DNA from: Adineta steineri
Taxonomy: Eukaryota; Rotifera; Eurotatoria; Adinetida; Adinetidae
NCBI GenBank assembly: GCA_905250115.1
Contig: CAJNOI010000057.1
Span: forward strand, 394,283 to 458,282
Direction of reading: 5' to 3'
Length of the DNA stretch: 64,000 nt
Shown here in pieces: positions 46,601-61,600 of this stretch; position 1 is the stretch's first letter, and the number at the start of each line of letters is the position of its first letter. The notes below the pieces were generated by a model. It made no database searches and had not been told where the DNA came from. It saw only the letters and a program-made list of their open reading frames with translations. A program made the position numbers and the translations under genes.

Positions 46601-49600
46601 GGTGGTGGTTCATGTGAAATTGTTTCTTTTTGAAATAATGAACGATTAATATCACCTTCATAAAAGTTCTCCGCACTTATTCGAGCATCTTCTGGTATTA
46701 AATGTGTCACATGTGTAATTGAAGATTTCTTTTCTTGATGAGATGATTTATCACCTTCAAAAAACACTTCACGTGTTATAACTGGATCTTCAGGTATAAG
46801 ATGAGAATGTAATGGCCGTGATGATGTTAATAATTCTCCATCTGGTGAACGTTGAAAATATTCCGCCATTTGCTCCGGTGTCCAATCATGTTCAGCTAAT
46901 AATTTCGATTCTTGTTGATGTATATTTTCATTGATTATTTGTAAATCATTTGATGTTAAATTTGTTTGTAATGATGTTGATTTAATATCATTTATAATCC
47001 GACGTAATTCATTAACATTTTGTTCAAATAATTCAATTAAACTATAATCTTCTTCTTTTTGATGAATATTATTATTATTTAAATTTTCATTGATTGTACG
47101 ATATAGATTTTCTAATTCATCTAATTCATATTCAATACGTAATTCATCCGTTTTATTTAATTGTACATCAGACATAATTAATTTTAAATCATGAATTTTG
47201 GTTTGAATATTATTAAAATTTGTTGATGTTAATTTATTATTTTTTAAATAATCAATAATTGAATAAATTTCATCAATTTTATCATCAAATTGTTCCATTT
47301 GATCTTCAATTTGTATAGTTGATGATGAACGAATTGTTTTCATTTCAGATATTTGTTCTTTTAAATCAGGAAATGAACGTTCATCTTCCGGAGATATTTG
47401 ATTATTATTTACTGTACTATCTGATTGTTGTTGTTGTTGAAGATTTGTTGATTCATCTGCAACTGATGGTGCTAATACTTCTGTTGACCAATTATTTTCA
47501 TTATTTTTTATAAACTTTTGTATATGTCCTTTTTCTAAACGTTCAACATTTTCAATTGTTAATGGTTTTTCTTCATCAAATGATTGTTGTTTAATTAATT
47601 TAGTCGTTGTTATTTGTTCATCTTCATTGTCACTATCGGATAAAAATTTTTGATCAAATGTTTTCGGTAATTTAACTGTAGCACGTTTCATAACAGGTGA
47701 TGAAAATTTTTGTAAATGTGTTTGTGCTTCAGCTGTTGCTATTGGTTGAGCTATCCAAAATGTATTTTTTGTTTTAACAAGTAAATATGGACTTCTAACT
47801 GTTTGAGCATCGTAATGTATTTCAACTGATTCAGGTATATCAGGTAATGTTTCAATCATTGGTGATGTTTGACTAGATAATGATTGATAAAATAAACTAT
47901 GTTTATATATATCAAGTGGTGATGTTGCTATATCAACTTTATCACGTCGCTCAAATTGTCCTTTAAGTGATTCAAGTATGGAACCTGTTACAGCTGTAAC
48001 ACCTTCATTAACAGCTAAACGTGAACGTAATACAGATAATTCATGTTCAGCTGTTAATAATTCAGATTGTAATAATGGTGATTCTTTTTCAATAAGATTT
48101 GTTATGTTTTGTTCAAATGTTAAATTTGTTGGTAATGGTAAACGTCGTTGATGATGTACTGGTGATTGTAAACCAACATCTAAATCACGTTGTTTTTTTA
48201 ATATTGGTTTATCTTCATTAATCGTTGCTTGTTGAAATGGTAATGTTGATGATTTATTTGACATTGGTGACGAAAGATTAGATTCTGTTTTAGTGATCAT
48301 ATGAGAAGAAGAAGAAGAAAAAATAGGAGGAAAATTAGTAGAAGGAGAAGTAGAAGTAGAAGTAATTAATAATGATGATGCTTTTGGTGATGATGACGGT
48401 GATTCTTCTCCTTTGCCGGTAAGAATAGCTGTAAACAATAGAAAACAAGGAAAATCGAGAGTAGTAGTAGCTTAGCGGTTACTTGATCCTTTTTGATTCT
48501 GCTGCTTATTCTCTTCGATGAATTATTCGATCGGAAAGGAGACGAGAATTAGAAAGAAAGTAAAAAAAAATTCTGAGAAACGTACGCGCAAGATTGAATC
48601 TATCTTTAGAAGAAATAAATCGGATATTATATTTATTTACAGATTATTTCGAAAGAAATATGAATTTCTTTCGATATAATATAGACAATGTATTTTGTGT
48701 GATACGGTTTGTTCTGTTGTGAACAACATAGAATTATTCGTCATCATGCAAATATACGAATAAAATAAAGAGAGAGAAAAAGAAAAATCAATAAGAATTA
48801 TTTATATATTAATTAATAATTTTTGTCAACGTTCTTGTTCTATTATTTACCACGTATTGATATTGCCGTGATTGAGAACGATGAAGAAAAGAAGTTGATT
48901 TAAAAATCTCTCAGTCTGTCTATACTTTCAGACAACAATGAGAATAGAGAAAAAAGAAAGATTTTGAAGAGAAACATGCATAGAACAACAGCTAATTTTC
49001 AAACCGTATCATACATACATGTCCTTTATAGAATATATTCATTCAAATGTTTAGATAGATATATGTATGCGAAAAAAATCAGTGAGGAAAGATAAAATCA
49101 TGCGTTTAATTTTCTCTGTTAGGAATCAAAAAAGGCAAATCTTTTTTTTTCTATATCTACATGCGAATTTTTTGTTTAAATATCATATAATTTTCATTCT
49201 CAAAAATCATGCTTTTTTTTGGTCATTTATTTGCTTACATGATTGTACTCTCGGCTAATATTGAGCTAGAAAAATATGATGTCAATTAAATTTTATTGTT
49301 TTTTTTTAAGTAAATATTAATTCTTAAATTTCTAAGATTGAACATGCATATTTATTAACTACAAATACTAATTAACTTAGCAGCAGCAGCAGCAGTATCA
49401 GTATTTTTTTAAAAAAATCTATTCTATTTGTATTTGCTTACCTTCTTTATTGGAAGTAGTTGATGGTTGTTCAATACTACTGATACTGCTTTCAAGATTG
49501 TCTAAATAGAAAAATAAATATTTTAGAATTAATTATATTTTTCTAAAAAGAAAATTTGTTTTATATCATGCGCATACATTTCATTGTTCTTTTTTTTTAA

Positions 49601-52600
49601 ACATGCGTATACGCAAACTGTTGCTGATAAAAATTATAAATATTTATGTTTGTGTAGAATAAAAAAAAACATTGATGCTATTTTGTTATTATTATATTTA
49701 TCAAGAGGATGTAATAATAAAATGAATATATGAATGTTCATGCCGATCAGCAAAAACAAGAAGGAGAGGGGGCAGGTTAAGACATGCGACCAAAACAAAT
49801 AAATAAATATAATGTCCGTGCTTGTTCATTTTCATATGACATGGCAATGATATGATTCTACCTCTTGATGAATCAAATGGGTTTCTTGATGTTAATACGG
49901 GTGTTTCCACATCATATGATTCAACAAGATCTTCATCACTTATATCAGAATTTATACGTCTTGTTGATGTTGTTGAATTACTTGTATCGTCACGCATTAA
50001 TGTACTTTCGGCAGTTACATATGTTCCCGTTGATGTATCTTGTGAATTATCTGCACTTTCATAGATAGTTGACATTGATGATGCATTTGTTGCTGATAGT
50101 GGTGGTTGAGCTGTTTCTGGTGATGTTAAAGGTTGTGCTGGTACAGAAGGAAATGGATGCGGTGTATCATCATTTAAGCTTCCGTATGAGCCATGCAAAT
50201 TATCATAATCAGATAGAAGCGAACGTGCTGGTGTTGCACTACCTGTATTTGGTAATTGTGGTATCGGATTATCATATGGATTTGTATCGTTTGAATCGAC
50301 ACTACTTTCTTTACTGCTATTTTGCAGAAATTTCGAACGATCTGAAGCTATACTACTATTAGGCATTAATGTTGAAGTACTATTTAATTGTTCATCATCG
50401 TCCGAACTAATATTTGTTGTTGTTGATGTAACTTCGGGTTGTGGTGGACTTATAACAGTAACAGATGTTGTTATTTTTGGTGTTGTTTTTATTGTAACAA
50501 TATCAACTAGCGGTGATGAGTTTTTTCTTGTATTTAATTCTGAATCAGGTGTAACGAACATAAGTGGACGATATGTTGAATGAACGGATGGTACGTGTGA
50601 TGTTACGATAGTTTGTGGTTGTGTTGAAACTTTATCGAATGAGTCCTGTTTTTTGATACTTATATTTGTTAGAATTTTTTGATTTTCTTCAAATTGTTTT
50701 TCAACTTGTTGAAAAATATTATCTGTTAAATGCGCTGCTAATTGTTTTATTTCAATTGGTGCTGAATTTTGTTCAGATACGATTTCATTTATAGAAGAAG
50801 AAGAAGACGGACGAGGAATAGTAGAAGATGATGAAGATGATATTATTGTTAATGGTTCATCAAGTGCTTTAGTTATTATTGGTGAATGTGTATTTAAAGT
50901 TATTCTTATTGGTTCAACTTTAAAGGTTTCAACTGTTGAAATTTGATTATCCGATTCATTTGTACATGATGGTTGTTGAACATAGATTGGAGGCGGTGGT
51001 GTTTGTCGAAGTATATTCATATCATTATCATTTTCTGATATGATACCAAATGTATCAACAAGATTTAAAACTTTTTTTACTACATCATCAGTTTGTTGTA
51101 TTAGTGTATGATCAGTATTCGTACTGTGATGATGATGATGGTGATGTTGATGTTGATGAGTATATGAAGAAAAATGTCTTGGTGGTTTAGCAGGAGGTGA
51201 ACTTATTTCTGTTGATGATGATGAACCCGATTCATCACTATGACGTGGTGGTTTAGCTGGTGGTGGTGTTAATGTCGTAGGAGTTAGTGATTCAATTGAA
51301 TCAATAGATGTTTCAGTTAATAAATTATCGGAATTCTCATTAACAACAGACGGACGATTAGATATTGATGTATGTAAAATTTGTTGATCATTGCTATTTA
51401 TATCAACAGATTTTTTTTTTGTCATCATAGATTTTTTTAATGGTTTAACAACCGCATGTTTTAATGCATGTGCTAATGCACGTGCTTGATCAGGTATTAT
51501 TTTTGATTTACTTAAACGTTCACCTACAGCTGTAGGTGCTGATTGAGATGTAACAGCACGTGTAGGTGCTGGAAAAAATGTTTTGTTTAAATTAACAAAA
51601 GCAATTAAATAAATCAATTAAACGAGAAAATATTTTACTTACGAATATCATCAAGTAATTGAGCTGTTTGTTCAGCTAATTGTTCAGTTACTGTACTTGT
51701 TATTATTGGTTCTTCATGCTGTTGTTGTTGTTGTTTTTGAAGTAAATCTTCATCTAATTTACTGAAATCAAGTTTAACTGGTGATACAAATGTTTGTTGA
51801 ACAATTGTATCCATAACAGGTGGTACTGGTCTTGATGATATTTCATGATCTGATATTCCTGGTGTTGTTTCTTTAACAATATGAACAATATTAAATTCAT
51901 CTTGTTTTGCTGGTTTTTTCTTTGGATATTCTTTACAAAAAAAGCAATACATAGAAAAATATCTTTATCGATAAAATCATTTATGTTATAATGATTTCTT
52001 ATTGATTATTCATTAATTCAAGATCCAACTAGAATATCTCATTCGTCGTCTTTTTTCATTATTCTCTTATAATTGGATGTAGTTTGTTTTTTTCATTATT
52101 ATTTTATTTCTCATGAGACATACTGCTGAGTAGACTAATACTATCCGCATATAAATATTGATTTAACAAAATTAACTAGATAATAATAATCTTACCCGAT
52201 GGTATTGGTGTTATTCGTCCTTCACCAATATCTGTACTTCGTCGTTTTAATGATGAATCATCATGATCTCCTACGAAAAAAAAATGAAATTTATATATTT
52301 TTATCTCAAAATTAATTAACAAATAATCACAACAAAACTTTTCATGCTTAATGGTTAAAAATAAAACACACATCAAACAAAAATGAACCTTTATCACGTG
52401 TTAAACGATTTAATTTATCTCTTAAACTTTCAAGATGCATCATTTCAAATGGATGAGAATAACAACTTAATGGTGTTATTGAACCTGATTTATTATATGG
52501 TTGAAAGGAAGAATAATAACCACCATAACGTGATGCTGGTGTTGGTGCTTTACTTGAATCAACAAAATGTAAAGGACCATCACGTTCACCTTTAAAAAAA

Positions 52601-55600
52601 TATACACATATATACAAAACAATAACAACAACGATGAGGACTTTCTAAGACGAGACAATAACAACAATAGGACAATATCGAGTTATATAAACCTAGTCTT
52701 TTCTCTGGAATTCTTGTATTTATTATCGTATCTGCACTTGATGTTGATGATGATGAAGGAATAAAATCTTTCGATATCACTCTTTTAATCATTTTCAATG
52801 GTTCTAATTGTTTAAATTGTGGAATTTGATTTTGTTGCGAAGATATTTTATCTGTCATATTTTCTCCTAATTCATCTTCGGCTGTTTCTTCGAATGTTAT
52901 AGTTTTTATTATTGTTCGCGAATGATTTCCATCATCAATTATAAGATCTTTAAAAAATTTTTTATATCGAAATTATTTATCTTATCGAGAGACTCTATCT
53001 TTTATTTTTATTTAACTTACTAGATCTTCCATAACGACGACGTTCAAATTCTTCATCACTTTCAAAACCTTCATCTAACTACAAAAAAACAAATTCGAAG
53101 GATTAATTTTCTAGAAAAAAAATATATCTTTAAAAATAACATACACGACGAGCACCAGTTGTTGATCCTTCAACACTTCCACCACGACTTGTTAGACGTG
53201 CTTTAGCTACTTCTTTTTCTGCAGCATCAGTGACCCATTCAATGTTAAATACACAATTTTGAACAATATTCTCTTTTCCAATTTTACGTAAAGCTTGTTG
53301 AAGACAATTACCTATTGAGAAAAAAACAACAAATGTCGTGATCGATCATAGAATCTACATTTAATTACCTGTAGCTTCAGTTCCTCGTGATTTAAGCCAA
53401 TAACGTAACATATGTAAAGCAGCATTTTGACCATATTCATCCATTAATTTCGTAACTTCTTCTTCAGTTAATTCAAGTTCAGCTGCAAGTGCTGGCCATT
53501 CAGTACCAAGTAATTTTGATATATCAGTTAAACGAATTTCACCTTTTCGATACATATCATCTGATCTCCAACCTAAAAAATATTACATTAATCTACGAGA
53601 TTTCTTTTATTGCTAATTCTTACTTTCTGAACGTGGTTCACGTTCTACTGAATGAAGAGTACGGAGACGTTCTTCATTCTAAAATGCAATTCAAATGAAA
53701 TAAAAAAAAACTTACTCATAAAAACAAAAGAACTTACGCCTATTGCATCCTATTTAAATAAAAAAGAAAATTATAGAGAACAAAAAATGATTATTATTTT
53801 TTCCTTACTTTATCATAAGGTGGTAAAACAATATTTAAATTACAAATTGCTTGTAATGTTTGAGGATCAACGATATTATTCGATGGTAGATGTCCATTTG
53901 TCATTGTTAATGATGATGTTCTTTGTAATGATATTAATTTACCATTATCTTTTGAAAATATTAAACGTCCCGATGGTTCTTGTTGTTGATCACGTATACG
54001 AATAACGGATGGTAAACGATTTTCTCTAAATGCTCGAAATGCAAATGTTAATTGTTCATTCGATTTTGTAATTGTTTGTAAATTATTTGATTGTAAATCC
54101 AAATAAATTGTATTTCCATTAACAACTTCAACTTCTTTTGATTTAGCTATTTCGATGAAATGTTCTTGCATTTCAAGTGTTTTATTTTCTTTATCATCAG
54201 TTATACAAAATATACGAGCAAGTGATTCATTTGGATCATTTCGTTTAGCAAATACAACAAAACGTGACATATAAGGTACTGATGTTACTTCACGATAAAT
54301 ATCATGAGCTAATTTAATAACATCCGGAACACCTTGAGCATCAATTAACCAGAATCTTTAAAAGACAAAAAGAAATATATATATATGTAATTAGATATCT
54401 CAATAAAAACAAAAAGGTCTATAGTTCGAATCTATTCTCAGTGATTTTAAGCGGCAAGGTTAAAGATCTATATATATATAAACAATATTTCTTTGATATT
54501 TATCTTTCTGATATCATGTTAAGTAATCAATACCTAGCAGAAACAGTCGTTGTAAATGTAGCACAGTCATTTGAAAATGTCAATGGTGTATGTCCTGTAA
54601 TATCATCAAATTGCGCAGCATGTGTACCACCAGTAATACTACATAATAATCTTAATGTTTGAGAATCACTAGTATAAGCATTTCCATGTTGTTGTTGTGA
54701 ATCTTTTGATTGACCTTGTTTTGTTGGTTTTACTGGTAATGGAATTGTTAATGTAATTGGTTTATGAAATTTTCTTCGACGTGGTTCAACTGTAACAACA
54801 GGACTGACATTAACACGTGTACCATATGAACGTTGAATAATTTGAGATGATATTGGTAAAACATGAAGTGATACTCGTATACGTTTTTGTAAAGCTTTTT
54901 CGGGTATATGAGCTTGACATGATGGAATTATTGTTGATGTTAATGAACCACCTTGTTCATCAATAAAATTTGCTTCTTGACGTAAACGTGTTATTAATGC
55001 AAAGAAACGTGGAAAATCATTTGTAATTATACGTGTTATTCGACGTGATGTAAGTTCTTCAATAGTTTCAAGACCTAAAAATGGAAATGTTTCTATGAAA
55101 TTTTGGTATTTGATAAAACAATTACCTTCCGTTTCAACAAGATCACCGAGTATTTCTCGTACAGCTTCATCTGTTGTTGGACCTGTATGTTCTGTCCATT
55201 TTTCACCATTATCACTTCGTAAAACAATTATTTCACGTTCACGATTTCGTAGTGAAGCAAAATGAGGAATTTCAAGAATAACAGGCCTAAAAAATATGTA
55301 TTTTATTAATTAACAGCCATGCTAACTTTAGAAAATCTATATAGCAATCGAAACAAATCCATCAATTTTAACCCTGTAGGACAAAAATCATTAGGACTAT
55401 TTAAAAGGATTTTCTTGTATAGAAGAGTATGAATTTATCTCTATTTCTTTAGCAGTGATTTATCTTCATTAATATCTTACCCAAGAAATTTGCAGTTAAC
55501 TGGCCCCACTTCTAAAACTCGTGCTGCTAATGCTTCACCTTCATTTAATGGTGGTGGTACCGTTAGTTTATCACGTTTAACAAAACGACATGTAATTCTT

Positions 55601-58600
55601 GTTGGCATACTAGCACGTTTTGGTGGTATAATAACTCGTACACCTGAATGTCGACATCCACGCATTGCACCACCACGAGCATCAACCAAGAAGCTTACCA
55701 AAAATCTATACCGAAAAATTAACATATAATATTTTATGAAAACAAAAAGCTAAATAAAGAACACGGGCTAGACATAAGTAGTTAATGAATCTAAGAAGAT
55801 TAGTAATTTGCTTAGAGAGAAACGTAAGCTTATGTGAACACTTACGATCGACAATGAAAACGTTCCCTAGAAATACATAATAAATACAATTCACACACAT
55901 GCTAACTAATGCATAACCAACGGAAAAAATTCAATTGATTTACTACATACCCTCCATGACGTGGTCGAGTTATGGCTTCATTATCGGGAATCAATGATTG
56001 TTGTATTTTAATTGGTGTTTGTTGTTCATGTAAATTATCTCGACTTTCATTCCAATTATCTTTTGTTGCTAATATTGGATATTCGGATTCTTCCTAGAAA
56101 AAACGAAGTTTGTTTTTTTCATTAAAATCGAAATAAATCATTACTTTAATAAATGATGTTTGATTAAGTTTGTTAGTTTCATCTGTTTCATTCATTAATA
56201 CACCTTCACGTAAATATTGCATATGAACATTTGAACTACCATCACCAAGCATATCTAAATCATAATAATAATATGAGACAATAAATTTGAGAAAAAAATG
56301 TATAGGAAATATTTAGCAGAATTCATGCGCAATGTATCTGTAGGTAAGAGACAAATCAAAAAGAAGGGAAGGATAGGGAAAAGAATTTGATTTCGTTTCA
56401 TTCTTTGGCAGGCACAAATCCGCACGGCAGACATTCGACTACCTTTAGTCGGTTTTTCTTGATCTTTTAAATTGTTAATAGCTCTCGCCATTTCAAAATA
56501 TCCAAGTTCAGGATAAATTATATCATTATCAAGTTCTTTTTTATCATCTAGATAAGTTGATGATATCGATATTTTATTTGTTTTTTTATTATCTTTTATA
56601 TCAATCTAAAAATTAAAAATCTATTTACCTGTTTCATCATCTGAATCAGTTAATGGATGTTCTTCATGAGATACTTCAGGTGCTTGAATCTAATTACATA
56701 AATCAATAAGAATTTCATGAATTTTAATTATTAAATATTTTTACTTTATAACGTTCTTCGCTTAATGATTCTTGTTTACTTAAAACAGTTGTTTCCGTAA
56801 CAACTTTAAGTTCTTCAACAACAGATATATAACCAAGACGTTGTGCAATTGATAGAGCAGTCATTCCATGCTAGAAAAATGATTCGTTTTGTTTAAACAA
56901 GAAAAGAAAACTCGGATAGAAAATTTATTACTTTATTTGTTTTATTTGGTGAAGCACCATGTTCAAGTAGTAATTTAACTATCATAACATGTCCTTGTTG
57001 AGCAGCTGAATGAAGTGGTGTGAACATAAGCTATAAGAAAAGAAAAGTGATTATTTTATATGTAGAAAAAACATATTGAATTTACATTGGTTTCCATATC
57101 AACATTGGCACCGAGTTGGATTAAATATCGAACCATATTTATTTGACCAAAATGACAAGCAACATGTAAACTTGTATAACCGCTCTAGAAATAACAAAAT
57201 AAAAAGTTTTCGGCTGAAAATTGATACTCTGGACTGGTGATGTTCAAGAGAAAAAAAAGCCCATAGTTACAAGCTACGATTTGTCGAAAAACTTGAAACT
57301 CGTTATAGATCAATTTATTTTTTTATTATTACATTGCTTTTAATTTTAGAAATGTTAAAAACCTTGAGAAACCACAAGACAAATTTGATTGCATAAAAAT
57401 AGATTTTTAATTAAAAATATTTGTTTCTGACATTTAAATGTATATTAAATAAATTGCACTCATTCAATCTATGTATTGAGATATGTCATCTTTAGTAAAC
57501 GACCTATGGACATATTTATTATTTATCATGACACATTCCTACATTAGTAATGTTATATCCCTTGTAATCCAGGGGTATATTCGAAACGATGTTTTCTATT
57601 TTATCCATAGTTTAATAATTAACATGCATTATCAAGGGTATTCATAATAATAATACGAAAATAGTGCTTTTGTTTATGTTATAATATATATATGACAAAA
57701 GGCTCAAAAGAAACTATACCCAAATGTGATTAGATCAAAATTATCTTGGGAAAATGACGAAAAAAAAAAGTTTTCTTTTCAATTTTATAATACAAAAATT
57801 TTCTTCTTACAAGTGTTTGAGCATTGATATTAGCATTTTTATTAACTAATGCTTCAGCACATTTAACTCGATCTTCTTGTGCACATAAATGTAAAGGTGT
57901 TAAATGACATTTTGATTCAATATTCGGATTAGCATGATTAGCTAAAAGTAAAATAGTCATATCAACATGACCATCTTGACAACTTAAATGTAATGGTGTA
58001 AAACCACCAGTTGATTGTGCATTAGTATTTGCATTATATTCTAATAATGTTTCAGCAATATCAAGTGCATTCTTCTTTGCAGCTATATGTAATGGAGTAT
58101 AACCATTACGTGCTGTTACATGTGGACTAGCAGCATGTTGTAATAAAAGTAAAGCAATATTTCCATGATTATAATGAACAGCACAATGTAATGGTGTTAA
58201 TTCATTCTAGATAAATAATTATGAAAGAAATACAAAATATATATCGGCCTTAGATTCTTACTTTGCCTTGTATATCTGATACAGCTCCTTTTTGTAATAG
58301 AAGATTAGCAACTTTAATATTACCATATTTACTACAGATATGTAATGCAGAAAAATTACGCTAAAAACAAAAAATAAAATTTTCGTTTATAAAAAAAATT
58401 TTGTTTTTCTCGTTTATACTTTAGTAAATAAATTTAAATTAGCTCCATGTTCAATTAATAGATTTGCTATTTCATCATGTCCTTCTTTAGCTGCTATATG
58501 TAAACTTGAATATCCATCTTTTGTTGTACTATCAACATGTGTATTAGCTCGTAATAATAATTTAACTATTTCAATATTTCCCAAACGTGTTGCTAAATGT

Positions 58601-61600
58601 AAACATGTTTGTGCTTCTTTAGCTTTTGTATCAACTAATGCTCCATAACGAAGTAATGTTTGAACAACTTCAATTTGATTATTACGTGTTGCTAAATGTA
58701 ATGGTGTTTCACCACGTATTGTTGTTGCATTTATATTTGCACCATGTTGTAATAAATATACAACAATATCATGACTACCAACAAATGATGCGACATGTAA
58801 ACTAGTTAAACCTGATTCAGTTTTAGCTTCAATATCAACACCATTGGCTATTAATAATTCGACAAGTTTTAAACGATTCTTTTTACATGCTATATGTAAA
58901 CATGAAAAACCATTTAATGCTTTTGCATTTACATCAGCACGACGTTCACATAAAAGTTTGGCAACATTATAATTTCCACAATGAGATGCGACGTGTAATG
59001 GTGAGAGATAATCCTTTAGAAAAAATTATTATTAAAATCTTTAATAAAAGGAAAATTAACTTACCGAACTAACATCATCGACAAGTGTCGATTTGTAATA
59101 CAGTAGAATACGTGCTGCATCAACATGATCGCCTTGGGCAGCTTAAAAATATGATTAAATTTCCTTATTAAAAATAACAATAAGTGATTATTTTATTTAC
59201 CCATATGAAGAGCCGAGAGACCATTTTTTGTTTTTGCACCAAATGGAGCACCATTTTCAAGTAATAAATCAACAACTTGATCATGACCGGATCGAGCAGC
59301 ACAATGTAAAGGTGCTAAGATATTAGAAGAAAGTAAAAAACAAATTATTTCATGTTTCAAATCAACATACTAAGACCATCTTTTGTTTTAACATCAATAT
59401 TTGCATTCTTTTCAAGTAATAATCGAACTAATTTATCTTTACCCCATTTCGATGCAACATGAAGTGGTGTGATATTTTGCTATAAACAAAAAATTCATTG
59501 ATTTCTTATGAATCATCTAGTTGATTAAATGCAATATTATAAATTAAGACTGGTTATGTCCTGCTGGCATTATTGTGATTAATATTGTATAGCCCTACGG
59601 CATATTCATACATTTCTACAATAACTAATATTCATATTCTTTATGATGTAATGGAATCGAATTAATAAGAAGAAATAAAAGTGGAACGAGGAATATTCTT
59701 CAATATACACTTGAAAAATCTCAAGTACAATTTCATTTTCAAGTTCGAATACTTATTTCAATATAAATATACATAGATTCACTTACACTAGCTGCATAAT
59801 TGACATCCGCACCACGACTAATCAATAATTGAGCTACTTCTAAATTTCCATAATGTGCTGCAATATGTAATGGAGTAAATCCAGACTAAAAAAGAAATGT
59901 GATCATGTCATATTCAATCATAACTTTCTTTTTTGATATAAACATGCAAAAATAATCTATTCTGATATGTTAACTAACTAGAGAGAGAGAAAAGAAAAAA
60001 AAAGGATTGGAATTGTCATTGGGTTTCTTTTTCTAATTATTTTCAAAATTAGTATTAAATTAGTTTACATAAATATTCTTATGCTTACTCTGCCGAGCTG
60101 AAAAGAAACAAAAATGAAAATAAAAATAATGTGATACGAATGACAACATCGAAAAAAAATGTACTCCATCACCATCAAAATATACAATAATAAATAAATA
60201 AAAACACCATCTAGACATCGAGAAAACAAACCTTTGTTGTACAATTAACAAAACCTCCTCCCTATTTATTATCAAAAGTTTTTTTGTGTAGAAAAAAGAA
60301 ATCATATTTTTTTGTTAATTAAATAATTACAAACCTTGTAATTAAGATCTGGTTGACTATCGCCTTGTAATAATAATGCGGCAGCCTTGGTATCATTCTT
60401 TTTCGCGGCAATATGTAATGCTGGTAAACGAACTTTAGAACCTTTTGAATCATTTTCTAAAAGTATAGCAACCACTTTATCATGTCCTTGTTGAAGACTA
60501 ACAGCCAAAGGTGTAAATCCATCCTAAATACAATAATTATATGCATATTTCGAAAAAAACCTTCTACAAGATAAATTACCTCAGTTGCTAGACTTTGATT
60601 AGCGCCATTAGCGAGCAGAAATTTAACTACATCGAGATGATTCTCTTCTGTAAATATATCAATTAAGAGAGTTTTTATATGTATAAATCTCTTAGTTTTT
60701 TTTTATTTTGAAACATACGTGCAGCCATATATAAAGGAGAGAATCCATTTTGTGATTGACAATTAATATTAGCACTATGTTTAACTAAAAGTTTGACGAC
60801 TTCTTCTTGACCAGCCAATGATGCAATATGAAGAGCTGTATTTCCTTTCTAAATCAATAGAAGAAGAAAAATATGATTAATTGATAATCATTGATCGTTT
60901 GATGTGTTAGAGACCTTCGTTGCTGCATTGACATTGGCACCACGTGAAAGGAGCTCTTGCACAATATTTACATGACCCTCCCTTATTAAAAAAATATATA
61001 AATTCATTTAAAAAACAACAACAACAAAAAAGAATTCTTTTATATACTTTGATGCTAAATGAAGTGCATTTAATCCATTCTAAAGACGAAGAAAAACAAG
61101 TTTTTAATTGATGTTTTTTGTGAGTAAGAAATACATACAGCATTGCTAGTATTTATATCAATTGATGAACGAAGGTATTCCAAAACCTTCTCAAGATTTC
61201 CTGCTCGCGCTGCTCGTAAAAAGCCCGAATTTCCATCAGACTAGAAAAATAAAAAATATATAATTGTTGTAGTTAAATATGAACAAGATTGATATAACAA
61301 CTGGCAGAACAATCGATTGTCTCCATGAATAAAGAACAAATTTTGTCGGATTATGTAATCTGACAATCAATGTAATCATCAACTATTTCTTACTATGCAC
61401 GTCGACATGAACGTACATCTCGATAAGATACAATTGATCTTTATCCTCTAACATGTAGTTTCTATTCTAATTTGTAAAATGGAGATCTCTTGAAAAAAAG
61501 AATTCCAGTAGCACAGTTGTTTCTTATCTTTTACGTATCCTTTCCTAGACCAATCCATCAATGATTTTTTCTTGTTGATCTTGTCTGTACATCTTTTCCG

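Noticed and set aside
45408-47513. Plus-strand ORFs opposite the ankyrin giant exon
   Set aside because: Antisense shadows of a long, biased coding exon with Leu/His-rich translations.
49701-49862. C-terminal extension with a hydrophobic segment and stop at the end of the 51568-49862 ankyrin exon
   Set aside because: A good donor (G/GTAGAATC) ends the exon at 49862 and the next exon continues in phase. The extension is intron read-through; a retained-intron isoform remains possible but is unsupported.
54420-54445. tRNA-like B box (gttcgaatct) in an ankyrin intron
   Set aside because: There is no matching A box, acceptor stem or cloverleaf around it.
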